From Pseudoalteromonas sp. NC201 (GTDB lineage Bacteria > Pseudomonadota > Gammaproteobacteria > Enterobacterales > Alteromonadaceae), in the NCBI RefSeq assembly GCF_002850255.1, contig NZ_CP022522.1, positions 2,169,125-2,233,124 on the forward strand: a stretch of DNA of 64,000 bases, in the 5' to 3' direction. A program made the translations under genes and the position numbers. Below are positions 47,505 through 55,388 of this stretch, in pieces. Below the pieces are notes generated by a model that was given only the letters and a program-made list of their open reading frames with translations, was not told the DNA's origin and did not search any database. Position 1 is the first letter of the stretch, and every line of letters starts with the position of its first letter.

Positions 47505-48842
47505 CTATGTTTTTGGTGCGACGAGGGGCAAATCAAACTGCACCATTAGTCCGCCCTTTTCGCGATTAAATAGCTTAAGTTGTCCACCGTGGGCAATGGC
47601 GACTTCATTGCAAATACTCAATCCTACCCCTGTGCCACTTGGTTTAGTAGAAAAGAATGGCAGTACCGCGTTTGCTAGTTTTTCTTCTTCCATTCCTACA
47701 CCTCTATCAACAACCACGACTATCAGGCGTTGATAATCAACCAGCAGTTTAACGCCTATTTCACCTATCTTAGATCCTGACTCATGGGCGTTTTTAACCA
47801 AATTAATCATCACCTGCTCTACCTGTATGGGATCAAAAAAAGCGCGCTCCACAGGAAGTGGTGCCAGCAAAGTAAAGTCATAAAGCTTATTTACGGTATC
47901 AAGTAAGGGCAGCAAGGGTTGCTCTGTAATATTTGGCGCTGGTAATCTTGCAAATTCGCTATATTTAGCCACAAATTCACTGAGGTTTTCCGTGCGGCGG
48001 TTAATCGTCGAGAGCATTTCGGGCAATAGTTGAATAAGGGCGTGGTTTTGCTCTTTGGCGCTGCGCTCTACAATTGTATTTGCCGAGTTGGTCAACGAAG
48101 AAATGGGTGCTAATGAATTATTAAGCTCATGACTTATCAGCCGAATGGCGTTTTTCCAAAGCCCCACTTCTTGACGGCTCATTTCGCTGGATAGATTTTG
48201 ACACATAAGCAACACGTGCGGCTGGTGGTTGAGTGTTATGCTTTGCCTTGAAAAGTAATAGCTTTGCTTTTCATCATTGGCTTGAAAGGTCACAAACCCA
48301 GATTCTTTTTGTAGCAAAATGGTTTGCAGTTTAGGATCTGCATTCGCGATGGCATGATGCAGTACTAGGCCGCTTAACGACTTGTTGTTATTAAGTAATT
48401 TTCCTGCTTTATCATTGGCATATACAACCTGATCAAACTGATTGAGTAATATAATCGACACCGGCGACACCTGCAAAATGGTATCGAGTAGTAACTCCCT
48501 TTGGCTAGTAGCGTGGCGCTGTTTTTTTAGTGTCGTCGATAAACGATTATATTCCAAAATTAGATCAGACATTTCTATGCTTTCAAAATGTGTAATTTGA
48601 ACTGAGAAGTCTTGATCTTTAAAACTGCGGATCCCGTCCGTTAAGCAATCTATGATCCGTTGTTGGCGAGAGAAAAAGTAACTGATACCGACAACGCCTA
48701 CTACCGTTGCAACAAGCAGCCCCACCGGAATTGACAGAGTAATTGGTATTGCAAATGAAGCTGCCAGCCATAGAATAGCCGCAAACACCAATAGTGATAC
48801 AAATAAGCATGCAGACACCGCTGCTTGAAGAGACACCGTCAT
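47505..48842 (-). CDS. Membrane sensor histidine kinase, NtrB/NtrY-like
   Basis: A 445-residue kinase. Two adjacent N-terminal membrane segments (about residues 7-30 and 35-56) are followed by a HAMP-like stretch, a PAS domain (about 115-215, VSPVSIILLNQFDQVVYANDKAGKLL) and the catalytic core. The phosphoacceptor is in RLISHELNNSLAPISSL; N box VMINLVKNAHESG; G boxes VVDRGVGM and GTGVGLSICNEVAIAHGG. There is almost no periplasmic loop, so it may sense within the membrane, as kinases of peptide-antibiotic exporters do. It overlaps the sigma-54 activator gene by four bases (ATGA), and is the last gene of the six-gene operon. Confidence 0.92.
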   Translation of the reverse strand: MTVSLQAAVSACLFVSLLVFAAILWLAASFAIPITLSIPVGLLVATVVGVVGISYFFSRQQRIIDCLTDGIRSFKDQDFSVQITHFESIEMSDLILEYNRLSTTLKKQRHATSQRELLLDTILQVSPVSIILLNQFDQVVYANDKAGKLLNNNKSLSGLVLHHAIANADPKLQTILLQKESGFVTFQANDEKQSYYFSRQSITLNHQPHVLLMCQNLSSEMSRQEVGLWKNAIRLISHELNNSLAPISSLTNSANTIVERSAKEQNHALIQLLPEMLSTINRRTENLSEFVAKYSEFARLPAPNITEQPLLPLLDTVNKLYDFTLLAPLPVERAFFDPIQVEQVMINLVKNAHESGSKIGEIGVKLLVDYQRLIVVVVDRGVGMEEEKLANAVLPFFSTKPSGTGVGLSICNEVAIAHGGQLKLFNREKGGLMVQFDLPLVAPKT

Positions 48843-50158
48843 TTTAAACCAAACTTCTCCATTCTCCGGTATAGTGCTTGCCGACTTAATCCAAGCTTTC
48901 TTGCGGCTTTACTGACTACGCCATCAGCGCTGTCTAATGCAGCTTCGATATCTGCTTGTGTATATTCAAGCGGCTCTTCATGTTGTGGTATTTGAATTGC
49001 TAAATGCTCACACTCAATTTCTTGCCTGGGGCTCAGCAACACAGCACGACCTATGGTGTTTTCAAGCTCCCTGACATTTCCAGGCCAAGTATGATGCTTT
49101 AACTGCTTCATTGCTGCGTTACTCAAACTCTTATTGCTAGGCAAAAAGTGATCCACTAACACGGCAATATCTTCTTTTCGCTCAGATAGTGGCGGCAATT
49201 TAAGCTCAATCATATTGATACGATAGTACAAGTCTTCTCTAAAAGTCCCCGCACGAATAGCCTCGGGTAAATTACTGTTGGTGGCACTGATCACCCTAAC
49301 ATTTACCCTTTTTGTTACCGTACTGCCAACGCGTTCAAACTCACCACTTTGTAAAACCCTTAGTAACTTTTGCTGACCTGCCAAAGACAAGTTGCCGATT
49401 TCATCCAAAAACAAGGTGCCTCCATCGGCTGCTTCAAAGCGCCCAGCTCTCGATTTTTGTGCGCCTGTATAAGCACCACTTTCAACCCCAAATAACTCGG
49501 CCTCAATGAGGTCCGCCGGAATGGCCCCCGCATTCACTTTAATAAAGGGTTTATGTTTATAGCTGCTATTGGCTTGCACAATTTCTGCAATTTTCTCTTT
49601 TCCAGCGCCGTTTGGTCCTGTGATCAGAATTGGCGCGTCGGAGTGCGCAACCTGAGTCGCCATTTCAAGCAAGCTCAACATGGCCGGATCGGCAACCACC
49701 ACACCACACAGGTCGTATTGCGCTTTTAGCTTTTGTAATCTGGCATTGCGCTGATTAGCAGCGCTACTTACTTGCTCTTGTAGTTCTCGCATTTCGAGCA
49801 AGTTTTTCACTGAGGTGACGAGTTTATGATCTTTCCAAGGTTTAGCTAAGTAGTCTGCAGCACCATCTTTAATTAGCTCTACTGCCATTTCAAGGTTTGT
49901 CCAAGCCGTCAGTAAGATGATGGGTAAGTCTGGCTCTAAATCTCGAATAGCTTTATACAGGGCTTTACCTTCTGCCCCGCTGGTGGTGTCTCGGGTAAAG
50001 TTCATATCTTGAATAACTAAGTCGAACTGTTTGCTACGAACCTTCTCTAGGCCCAGCTGCGGAGAGGTAACACCTTCACACGGAATATCATTGAGTAACA
50101 AAAGGACTTTAATGGCTTGAATTACATCCGGATTATCGTCAATTACCAATACACTCAT
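48839..50158 (-). CDS. Sigma-54-dependent response regulator, NtrC family
   Basis: A 439-residue enhancer-binding protein. Receiver domain (about 1-120) with VIDDNPD and the phosphoacceptor in DLVIQDMNF; AAA+ domain (about 145-375) with Walker A GPNGAGKEKI, the sigma-54 contact loop ESGAYTGA (GAYTGA in place of the common GAFTGA) and Walker B GGTLFLDEIG; and a C-terminal Fis-type helix-turn-helix (VVSKAARKLGLSRQALYRRMEKFGLK). Encoded with its kinase behind the ABC genes. The sigma-54-like promoter and TGTCCG sites ahead of the adaptor gene are the likely targets, which would make the operon self-activating. Confidence 0.94.
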   Translation of the reverse strand: MSVLVIDDNPDVIQAIKVLLLLNDIPCEGVTSPQLGLEKVRSKQFDLVIQDMNFTRDTTSGAEGKALYKAIRDLEPDLPIILLTAWTNLEMAVELIKDGAADYLAKPWKDHKLVTSVKNLLEMRELQEQVSSAANQRNARLQKLKAQYDLCGVVVADPAMLSLLEMATQVAHSDAPILITGPNGAGKEKIAEIVQANSSYKHKPFIKVNAGAIPADLIEAELFGVESGAYTGAQKSRAGRFEAADGGTLFLDEIGNLSLAGQQKLLRVLQSGEFERVGSTVTKRVNVRVISATNSNLPEAIRAGTFREDLYYRINMIELKLPPLSERKEDIAVLVDHFLPSNKSLSNAAMKQLKHHTWPGNVRELENTIGRAVLLSPRQEIECEHLAIQIPQHEEPLEYTQADIEAALDSADGVVSKAARKLGLSRQALYRRMEKFGLK

Positions 50159-50187
50159 GAACGCTTTTGATCCTAATTTGTAGATTT

Positions 50188-50203
50188 AGCCCCTTTCGGG
50201 GCT
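50188..50203 (-). promoter_or_regulatory. GNRA-capped hairpin between permease and response-regulator genes
   Basis: On the minus strand AGCCCC-GAAA-GGGGCT forms a six-bp stem with a GAAA tetraloop. No T-run follows in the direction of transcription, so it is not a terminator there; it could stabilise the ABC part of the message or reduce expression of the regulator part. Confidence 0.45.
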
Positions 50204-50218
50204 TTGTTGTTTTTATTA

Positions 50219-51439
50219 TTAACTCGATTTAGTTACTTGTGCCGGCGACACTTTCGCAGCTTCTTTGGCAGGCAGGTACACCGCCAATGTACTCACAAGC
50301 CAAGTAAAAATAGCGACCCCAACCAATAACGGGATCTCTACCACACTTTGCACGCGAACATTATTCATCAAAAAATAGTAAAGCAAAATCGAGAGACCAA
50401 AGCCTAGCACTAAACCGATAAAGACTAAAATTGTATTTTCTTTAATTAAAGACCACATCACTTTGCCTTTAGATGCTCCTAACGCACGAAGTACACCATG
50501 ATCTTTCTTTCTTAGGCTAACAGAAAAGCTGACAAGTGCGACAATACCAAGCGCGGTGACCACGCATGCTATGATGCTTATACCTGCCATGGTGAGTGCA
50601 AAGGTGCTACGGCCATCCCACAAACGTTTTTTTGCCCTAGCAACAAACTCTACTCGCTCAACCATTCGTCCGCTGGTGTGATACAGTGCCGTTTCAACTT
50701 CTTCTAGCACTCGCTCAGACACACCTTTTTCAACCCTGACTAAATAATTTGCCCGTTGACGGTTACCCCATATGACCTCAGGTACAACCCCTGAATTGTA
50801 GTGTTGTTGATTGTACGTTGCGCCTTCCCCAAGCATTTTACCTTTATAAACACCAATCACTTGATGTGGAATGCGTTGTCTTGAAATATACACCGTCTGC
50901 CCAAGGGCAGAGTCACCACCAAATAAAGACGTGGCAAGGTCGTCACTTATCATAATAACGCCTGCATTTTTTTTTGCCTCATCACCTTTTATAAATTCGC
51001 TGGCATAAAATCTCCGCCCCTCAACAAGTTCAAGCCCAAGTACATCTACCCCTTTTTCATCCAAGCCAAAGTAGCCAAACACGCTGTAATCCGTTTCTGG
51101 TTGGGTATCTTTAAAAATAGTCCATCCAGGGCCTAAGCTGTTTAATACCAGCTCTCTACCAGCATAAGATGCGGCAACGACCCCAGGCACATTTTCAATC
51201 GCTTGAATATCCTTTTCTATAAGTGACTGCACGTCTACCGAGGTATCAAACACACGCGTCGTTACATTGAGAATTTGTTGCTCTTCCAACTTTGAAGGAA
51301 TTAGCCAGTTTTGCAGCGTTGCATAGCTGATAAACGCGGTATTGCTGACAATCATCACGGTGATCGCGATTTGTAGAATAATTAACAGCGCAATACTTTT
51401 TTGTTTTAAGATCAGTTTTAAAATATGTTTAATCGCCAT
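50219..51439 (-). CDS. MacB/FtsX-type ABC transporter permease (second)
   Basis: A 406-residue permease. One membrane segment near the N-terminus (about 15-38) is followed by a large periplasmic MacB-like domain (about 45-275) and three C-terminal segments (FtsX domain, about 285-400). RKKDHGVLRALGASKGKVMWSLI and the final PAKEAAKVSPAQVTK are typical of the family. This architecture works as a mechanotransmitter rather than moving substrate across the inner membrane, driving periplasmic substrate out through an adaptor and outer-membrane channel. Two bases separate it from the other permease gene. Confidence 0.92.
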   Translation of the reverse strand: MAIKHILKLILKQKSIALLIILQIAITVMIVSNTAFISYATLQNWLIPSKLEEQQILNVTTRVFDTSVDVQSLIEKDIQAIENVPGVVAASYAGRELVLNSLGPGWTIFKDTQPETDYSVFGYFGLDEKGVDVLGLELVEGRRFYASEFIKGDEAKKNAGVIMISDDLATSLFGGDSALGQTVYISRQRIPHQVIGVYKGKMLGEGATYNQQHYNSGVVPEVIWGNRQRANYLVRVEKGVSERVLEEVETALYHTSGRMVERVEFVARAKKRLWDGRSTFALTMAGISIIACVVTALGIVALVSFSVSLRKKDHGVLRALGASKGKVMWSLIKENTILVFIGLVLGFGLSILLYYFLMNNVRVQSVVEIPLLVGVAIFTWLVSTLAVYLPAKEAAKVSPAQVTKSS

Positions 51440-51441
51440 AC

Positions 51442-52803
51442 TTACCCCCTTAACTCTGCAGCTGGTGATACACGGCTACTACGGTATACCGGATATAATC
51501 CAGATATCCCAACCGCCAAGAAAATACCTATGGTGGTCAAAAGTGCCAGCTCACCATCAAACTGATAGATTTGACGAACCTGCTCGGCAAATGCCATATA
51601 ATCCGTCTGATACATACGCAAATGGAACATCAACTCGAGTCCTGCAAATGCGAGTACAAAACCAAGCAACACAGATGCAACTGTGAGCATGAGAATTTCT
51701 AGAAAATGAATTTTCATGATCACCCCACGATTTGCACCGAGGGCTCGGTAAAGGGAAATAAGCTTACGATTGGCTTGGAATTTGGCCAGTAGGATCCCCA
51801 CAGTGTTCACTAGACAAATGGCAAATAGTAAATATGAAAACGTTAGGTAAATGGCTTCCCATGCCATAAAACGCTGGATCAAAATATAGAGCTCACCCAT
51901 GCTATAAAAATCGGTGAGATTGTTGTGTTGAAAACGGCCAACCACTTGCTGATTTGCAGTATAGTTATTCAACCAAGTTTTTAGCTCTGCAAGATGTGCC
52001 ACCCCCATATCATTTTGGTACTGGAACCAAACCGTCAAATAACCACATTCAGCACTTTTCAGCATGTCGATACTGCCGCTGCGTGGGTTGGTTGCGGTGT
52101 ATAAATCGTCGGTTCTACACGATACTTGCCCTGTTCTTGGAAAGTTTTGCGCATAGGCATAATTTAGCGGGATAAATGCATCGTGATTGTAATTATTACT
52201 AAAGCTCAAATCTTGGAAACGACGTTTATAATTGCTTAAATCAACCACGCCCACGACTTGTATTTGTTCGCCTTGAACTTGAATAAACTGCCCGATAGAA
52301 TTCGCCCCACCAAAAAGATGGTCATTAGCGCTTTTACTGATCACAGCGACCGCTTCACCACTTTGCTGGCTTTGTTCACTCCAAGAAGCACCGTGAATAA
52401 ACGGCGCATCTAGTACACTAAACATCTCTCTATCTGTACCAGAAGCCTCTACACTAATAGGCCTAACCGAGTTATCCGCCAGCCCCACAATAAACTCTGT
52501 GGTGTAGTTAAATGATAGATGCTCGTATGGTAAATCCGCTTGCTTAAGCGCTTGCGCATCTTGATATGTCCAGCGTGGAAATTGGTTAAAATCAACAACG
52601 TCTTGGTCGCCATCAAAAAAATTCAGGCCCGCAGTGTACAAGTGATCTCCCTTATAACCAATCACCTCACTGCTGCTTTGTTTTACAATGGCTGACATCG
52701 TCAACATTAACGTGATCCCAACTGCAAGGTTGATCACCATCAGTGCGCTTAGCTTGGGTTTTTGCTTTAATCCCTGCCAAGCTAATAGTATTAGCTCTTT
52801 CAT
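51442..52803 (-). CDS. MacB/FtsX-type ABC transporter permease (first)
   Basis: A 453-residue paralogue of the following permease with the same layout: N-terminal membrane segment (about 17-40), a periplasmic domain of about 270 residues and three C-terminal segments. ANRKLISLYRALGANRGVIMKIHFLEI is the FtsX signature and VYRSSRVSPAAELRG the terminal coupling motif. The periplasmic part carries two cysteines (SCRTDDLY, SAECGYLTVWF) that could pair. Two non-identical permeases with one ATPase suggest a heterodimeric transporter like LolCDE or the two-permease relatives of MacB. Confidence 0.92.
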   Translation of the reverse strand: MKELILLAWQGLKQKPKLSALMVINLAVGITLMLTMSAIVKQSSSEVIGYKGDHLYTAGLNFFDGDQDVVDFNQFPRWTYQDAQALKQADLPYEHLSFNYTTEFIVGLADNSVRPISVEASGTDREMFSVLDAPFIHGASWSEQSQQSGEAVAVISKSANDHLFGGANSIGQFIQVQGEQIQVVGVVDLSNYKRRFQDLSFSNNYNHDAFIPLNYAYAQNFPRTGQVSCRTDDLYTATNPRSGSIDMLKSAECGYLTVWFQYQNDMGVAHLAELKTWLNNYTANQQVVGRFQHNNLTDFYSMGELYILIQRFMAWEAIYLTFSYLLFAICLVNTVGILLAKFQANRKLISLYRALGANRGVIMKIHFLEILMLTVASVLLGFVLAFAGLELMFHLRMYQTDYMAFAEQVRQIYQFDGELALLTTIGIFLAVGISGLYPVYRSSRVSPAAELRG

Positions 52804-52812
52804 CGCTTACTC

Positions 52813-53508
52813 CTACACTGCCAGTTCAGTTAGCTGAGATTTGGTGATGTCGGTTAGCTCACCATCAAGAATTTGGATGTTACGACCCGCTCGTCGTGCC
52901 AGCTCATTGTCATGGGTTACCATAATCAATGTTGTACCCGCCTGATTCACTTCTTGTAATAAATCCATCACTTGCCTTGCCATTAAGCTGTCTAAGTTAC
53001 CCGTTGGCTCATCCGCTAGTAGGAATCGCGGTTTCCCCGCCAAAGCTCTGGCAATAGCCACACGCTGCTGTTGCCCGCCACTTAGCTGTGCGGGATGATG
53101 TTTCATTCGGCTTGCAAGCCCAACGAGTTCAAGCGCTTCTTCAATGCGCTTTTTACGCTCATTGGCTTTTATTCCCCTAAAAATAAGGGGGACTTCAACG
53201 TTGTCATATAAAGATAAGTCGCTGATAAGATTAAAGCCTTGGAAGATAAAGCCAATTTTTTCGTTTCGTAGCTGTGACAGCTTTTTATCGTTAAGATTGG
53301 CAACGTTTTCACCATCTAGAAAATAGTCACCACGCTCAAAACGCTCTAATAAACCCGCAATATTCAAAAAAGTGGTTTTACCCGATCCTGACGGCCCTGT
53401 AACCGCAATAAACTCCCCTTCTTCAATGGTTAAATTAACATTGCTGAGCGCATGGGTCTCAATCAGATCTGTGCGATAAATTTTGCTTACTTCATTCATT
53501 TTTAACAT
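52813..53508 (-). CDS. ABC transporter ATP-binding protein, MacB/LolD class
   Basis: A 231-residue ATPase: Walker A GPSGSGKTTFLN, Q-loop FIFQGFNLI, signature [15 protein letters not shown], Walker [13 protein letters not shown] and H-loop VTHDNELAR. The DEPTGNLDS block and length are those of the type VII (MacB/LolD/FtsE) family. It lies between the adaptor and the two permeases of the same operon and presumably powers both. Confidence 0.95.
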   Translation of the reverse strand: MLKMNEVSKIYRTDLIETHALSNVNLTIEEGEFIAVTGPSGSGKTTFLNIAGLLERFERGDYFLDGENVANLNDKKLSQLRNEKIGFIFQGFNLISDLSLYDNVEVPLIFRGIKANERKKRIEEALELVGLASRMKHHPAQLSGGQQQRVAIARALAGKPRFLLADEPTGNLDSLMARQVMDLLQEVNQAGTTLIMVTHDNELARRAGRNIQILDGELTDITKSQLTELAV

Positions 53509-53549
53509 TGTCTATTCCTTCTCATTCTTATTCGGTACGCAAGATGAGG

Positions 53550-54818
53550 CTACTTCCCGAGTAACACTCGCGCTTTGTTATTGAACGGTTCTAAACTTGA
53601 AATCACGATTTCTTGTCCTTCACTCAGGCCCTCGATAATTTCAACTTCAGAAATACTTTTTACACCGAGCTGAATGGGTGTTTGATCGGCCTGCTCACCG
53701 ACAACCGTATAGGTAAAACGCCCTGCGCCAGTTTCAACAAATGCACCACGCCTTACTTTGAGCACGTCTTGCTTTTGCGACAGGATAATTCTTGTAGATA
53801 CCTTTTGGTTTTGGCGAAGACCACTTGGTTGTTCATCAAAGCGTACTCGCGCACTGACACGGCCAGCTTCGATTTCAGGGGAAATAGCGACCAGCTTTGC
53901 ATGGTATTGGTATTGATTGATAATTACTTCAGCGGCCATGCCGACACCTAGATTGTCGGCATAAATTTCTGGTATTTGCGCTTCAACCTCAAGCTCTGAA
54001 AGGTCAACCAAGGATATTAGCGCCGCATCTCGCTGTACAAACTGCTTTTGCTGGACATGCACCGTACCAACAATACCCGACAACGGCGATATAATGTTAA
54101 GTGCCGCTACCTGACGCTGCACTTCTTCTAAAATATGCTGTTGTCTGGTTAGGCTCAGCTCGCTACTTTTTAGCTCAAACGCAAGTCGCTCTTGCTCAAG
54201 CTTTAGCGAATCGATGGCGTGACGCTCTTGTAGCTGCGCGCGCTTAAGTTCAACCATTGACTGTTCAAGCTCTAATTTTGAGATAATTTGCTTTTCGATG
54301 CTTTGTTTTGAGCGTGCCATTTCCCGCTCTGCCGCTTCTAAGTCTACTTTCGCCATTTCCATGCGTTGTTTAGTATCAAGTAGCTGCTGTTTAATCGAGA
54401 TCCGTTGGCGCTCAACTTCCGTTTGTAAACGTTCAAATGTCGCCTCCTCTTGCAGTAAACGGTTGGTAAGCTCTGGACTGTCTATGCTAAGCAACGCTTG
54501 CCCTGCTTTGATGGCATCACCTGGTTTAACGTTTAGCGTTACTGTGCCTGATGCGATGGCGTATAAGTCGGGATTATTCGCAGCCAGCGTGCGCCCTTCA
54601 ACACGAATATCTTCGCTAATACCACCTTTCACTACCGTGGCGAGACGTACTTGCTCCCGCGATACCGTCTGCTCTGCTGATAAAATTGTGTTAATGCTTG
54701 GCCAAGCACTGGTCAATCCACCTAAGGTGATGCCAACGGCCAACAACGCAAGCACAGGCTTTTTTATGGTTCGTTTCTTTGCGATTTGTTTGTCTTGCGC
54801 ACTTGTATCTTTAATCAT
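53550..54818 (-). CDS. HlyD/MacA-like periplasmic adaptor protein
   Basis: A 422-residue membrane fusion protein anchored by one N-terminal segment (about residues 18-38). A first lipoyl half (ASGTVTLNVKPGDAIKAGQALLSID) is followed by an unusually long coiled coil of about 130 residues (roughly 113-245, rich in Glu, Gln, Leu and Lys), a second lipoyl half (IISPLSGIVGTVHVQQ) and a beta-barrel. The long hairpin is the part that would meet a TolC-like outer-membrane channel. The ATG has a GGAGG site and is preceded by a hairpin in the leader. It is the first gene of the operon behind a sigma-54-like promoter. Confidence 0.93.
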   Translation of the reverse strand: MIKDTSAQDKQIAKKRTIKKPVLALLAVGITLGGLTSAWPSINTILSAEQTVSREQVRLATVVKGGISEDIRVEGRTLAANNPDLYAIASGTVTLNVKPGDAIKAGQALLSIDSPELTNRLLQEEATFERLQTEVERQRISIKQQLLDTKQRMEMAKVDLEAAEREMARSKQSIEKQIISKLELEQSMVELKRAQLQERHAIDSLKLEQERLAFELKSSELSLTRQQHILEEVQRQVAALNIISPLSGIVGTVHVQQKQFVQRDAALISLVDLSELEVEAQIPEIYADNLGVGMAAEVIINQYQYHAKLVAISPEIEAGRVSARVRFDEQPSGLRQNQKVSTRIILSQKQDVLKVRRGAFVETGAGRFTYTVVGEQADQTPIQLGVKSISEVEIIEGLSEGQEIVISSLEPFNNKARVLLGK

Positions 54819-54829
54819 GCTACCTCCTT

Positions 54830-54849
54830 GCGGACAAGAGGGTGTCCGC
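54830..54849. promoter_or_regulatory. GCGGACA/TGTCCGC inverted repeat in the adaptor-gene leader
   Basis: GCGGACA (54830-54836) and TGTCCGC (54843-54849) form a perfect seven-bp inverted repeat with a six-bp spacer just before the ribosome site. The minus-strand eleven-mer CTTGTCCGCAA here recurs exactly in the upstream repeat cluster. It can act either as a regulator site or as an RNA hairpin next to the ribosome site. Confidence 0.6.
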
Positions 54850-54868
54850 GATTATTATGAGTAACTAA

Positions 54869-54885
54869 TAACAAGTAGCGTGCCA
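54869..54885 (-). promoter_or_regulatory. Sigma-54-like promoter of the ABC/two-component operon
   Basis: On the minus strand TGGCACG-CTAC-TTGTT matches the -24/-12 consensus (TGGCACG-N4-TTGCW) at every -24 position, with the -12 GC replaced by GT. It lies about 50 bp before the adaptor start codon. The operon encodes its own sigma-54 activator, which supports the call. Confidence 0.65.
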
Positions 54886-54949
54886 TAATTTATCTTACTG
54901 TTTTATATGCTATTTATGTAATTTAACAGCTTTATTGAGAGAGTTTGGA

Positions 54950-54973
54950 CGGACACCGGACAGTTTGCGGACA
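54950..54973. promoter_or_regulatory. CGGACA repeat cluster, candidate upstream activator sites
   Basis: CGGACA occurs three times in direct orientation at 54950, 54957 and 54968, 65-105 bp upstream of the sigma-54-like promoter, a normal position for enhancer sites. The third copy shares the eleven-mer CTTGTCCGCAA (minus strand) with the inverted repeat at 54830-54849. Confidence 0.55.
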
Positions 54974-54981
54974 AGGGAGCT

Positions 54982-55195
54982 TTATATCAATTTGCTTAAT
55001 TAAGTGATCTATTCTGCAGCGAGAAAATTTTGTCGATAACACCGCTACTGCATCCTGCTACCGCCAAGGTGCCTACATCCATATCTGCAAGGCAAAGATT
55101 TTGCTATTGAGTTGTTCTAAATAAGAAATTTTTAACGCAGGTAGCGTCAGATTTACACCTTCAAATTGAGCTAGTATTAAGACAAATTGGTATTA
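54982..55195. repeat. MITE-like element with terminal inverted repeats
   Basis: The left end (ATATCAATTTGCTTAAT at 54984-55000) is inverted at the right end (ATTAAGACAAATTGGTAT at about 55176-55193). The element is about 214 bp with no coding capacity. The same ends bound the 63-bp element at 11863-11925. Its interior (about 55027-55105, ending AACGCAGGTAGCGT near 55134) is roughly three-quarters identical to the spacer at 60215-60350. The remaining 55196-55388 holds only a strong 10-bp hairpin (55352-55361 with 55365-55374). Confidence 0.6.
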
Positions 55196-55351
55196 AAAAA
55201 ATATGTTTAAGCTTGATGGTTAGGGCCTGTCCAGCTGTGCGAGTCACTTTGACATTTTAGTGATGTGAACACATGCAAACATCTTGATACTTGATCAAAC
55301 GTTTCCTCTTCTATTGGGAATTTAATCTATCTGCAGCCAATATATACTTGT

Positions 55352-55374
55352 TATAGCCGGTTTTACCGGCTATA
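55352..55374. terminator. Strong hairpin downstream of lolE
   Basis: TATAGCCGGT and ACCGGCTATA form a perfect 10-bp stem with a three-base loop, 15 bases after the lolE stop. On the minus strand no T-run follows, so it is at best an atypical terminator or a 3' protective structure. Confidence 0.5.
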
Positions 55375-55388
55375 AATTTTTGCCATCA

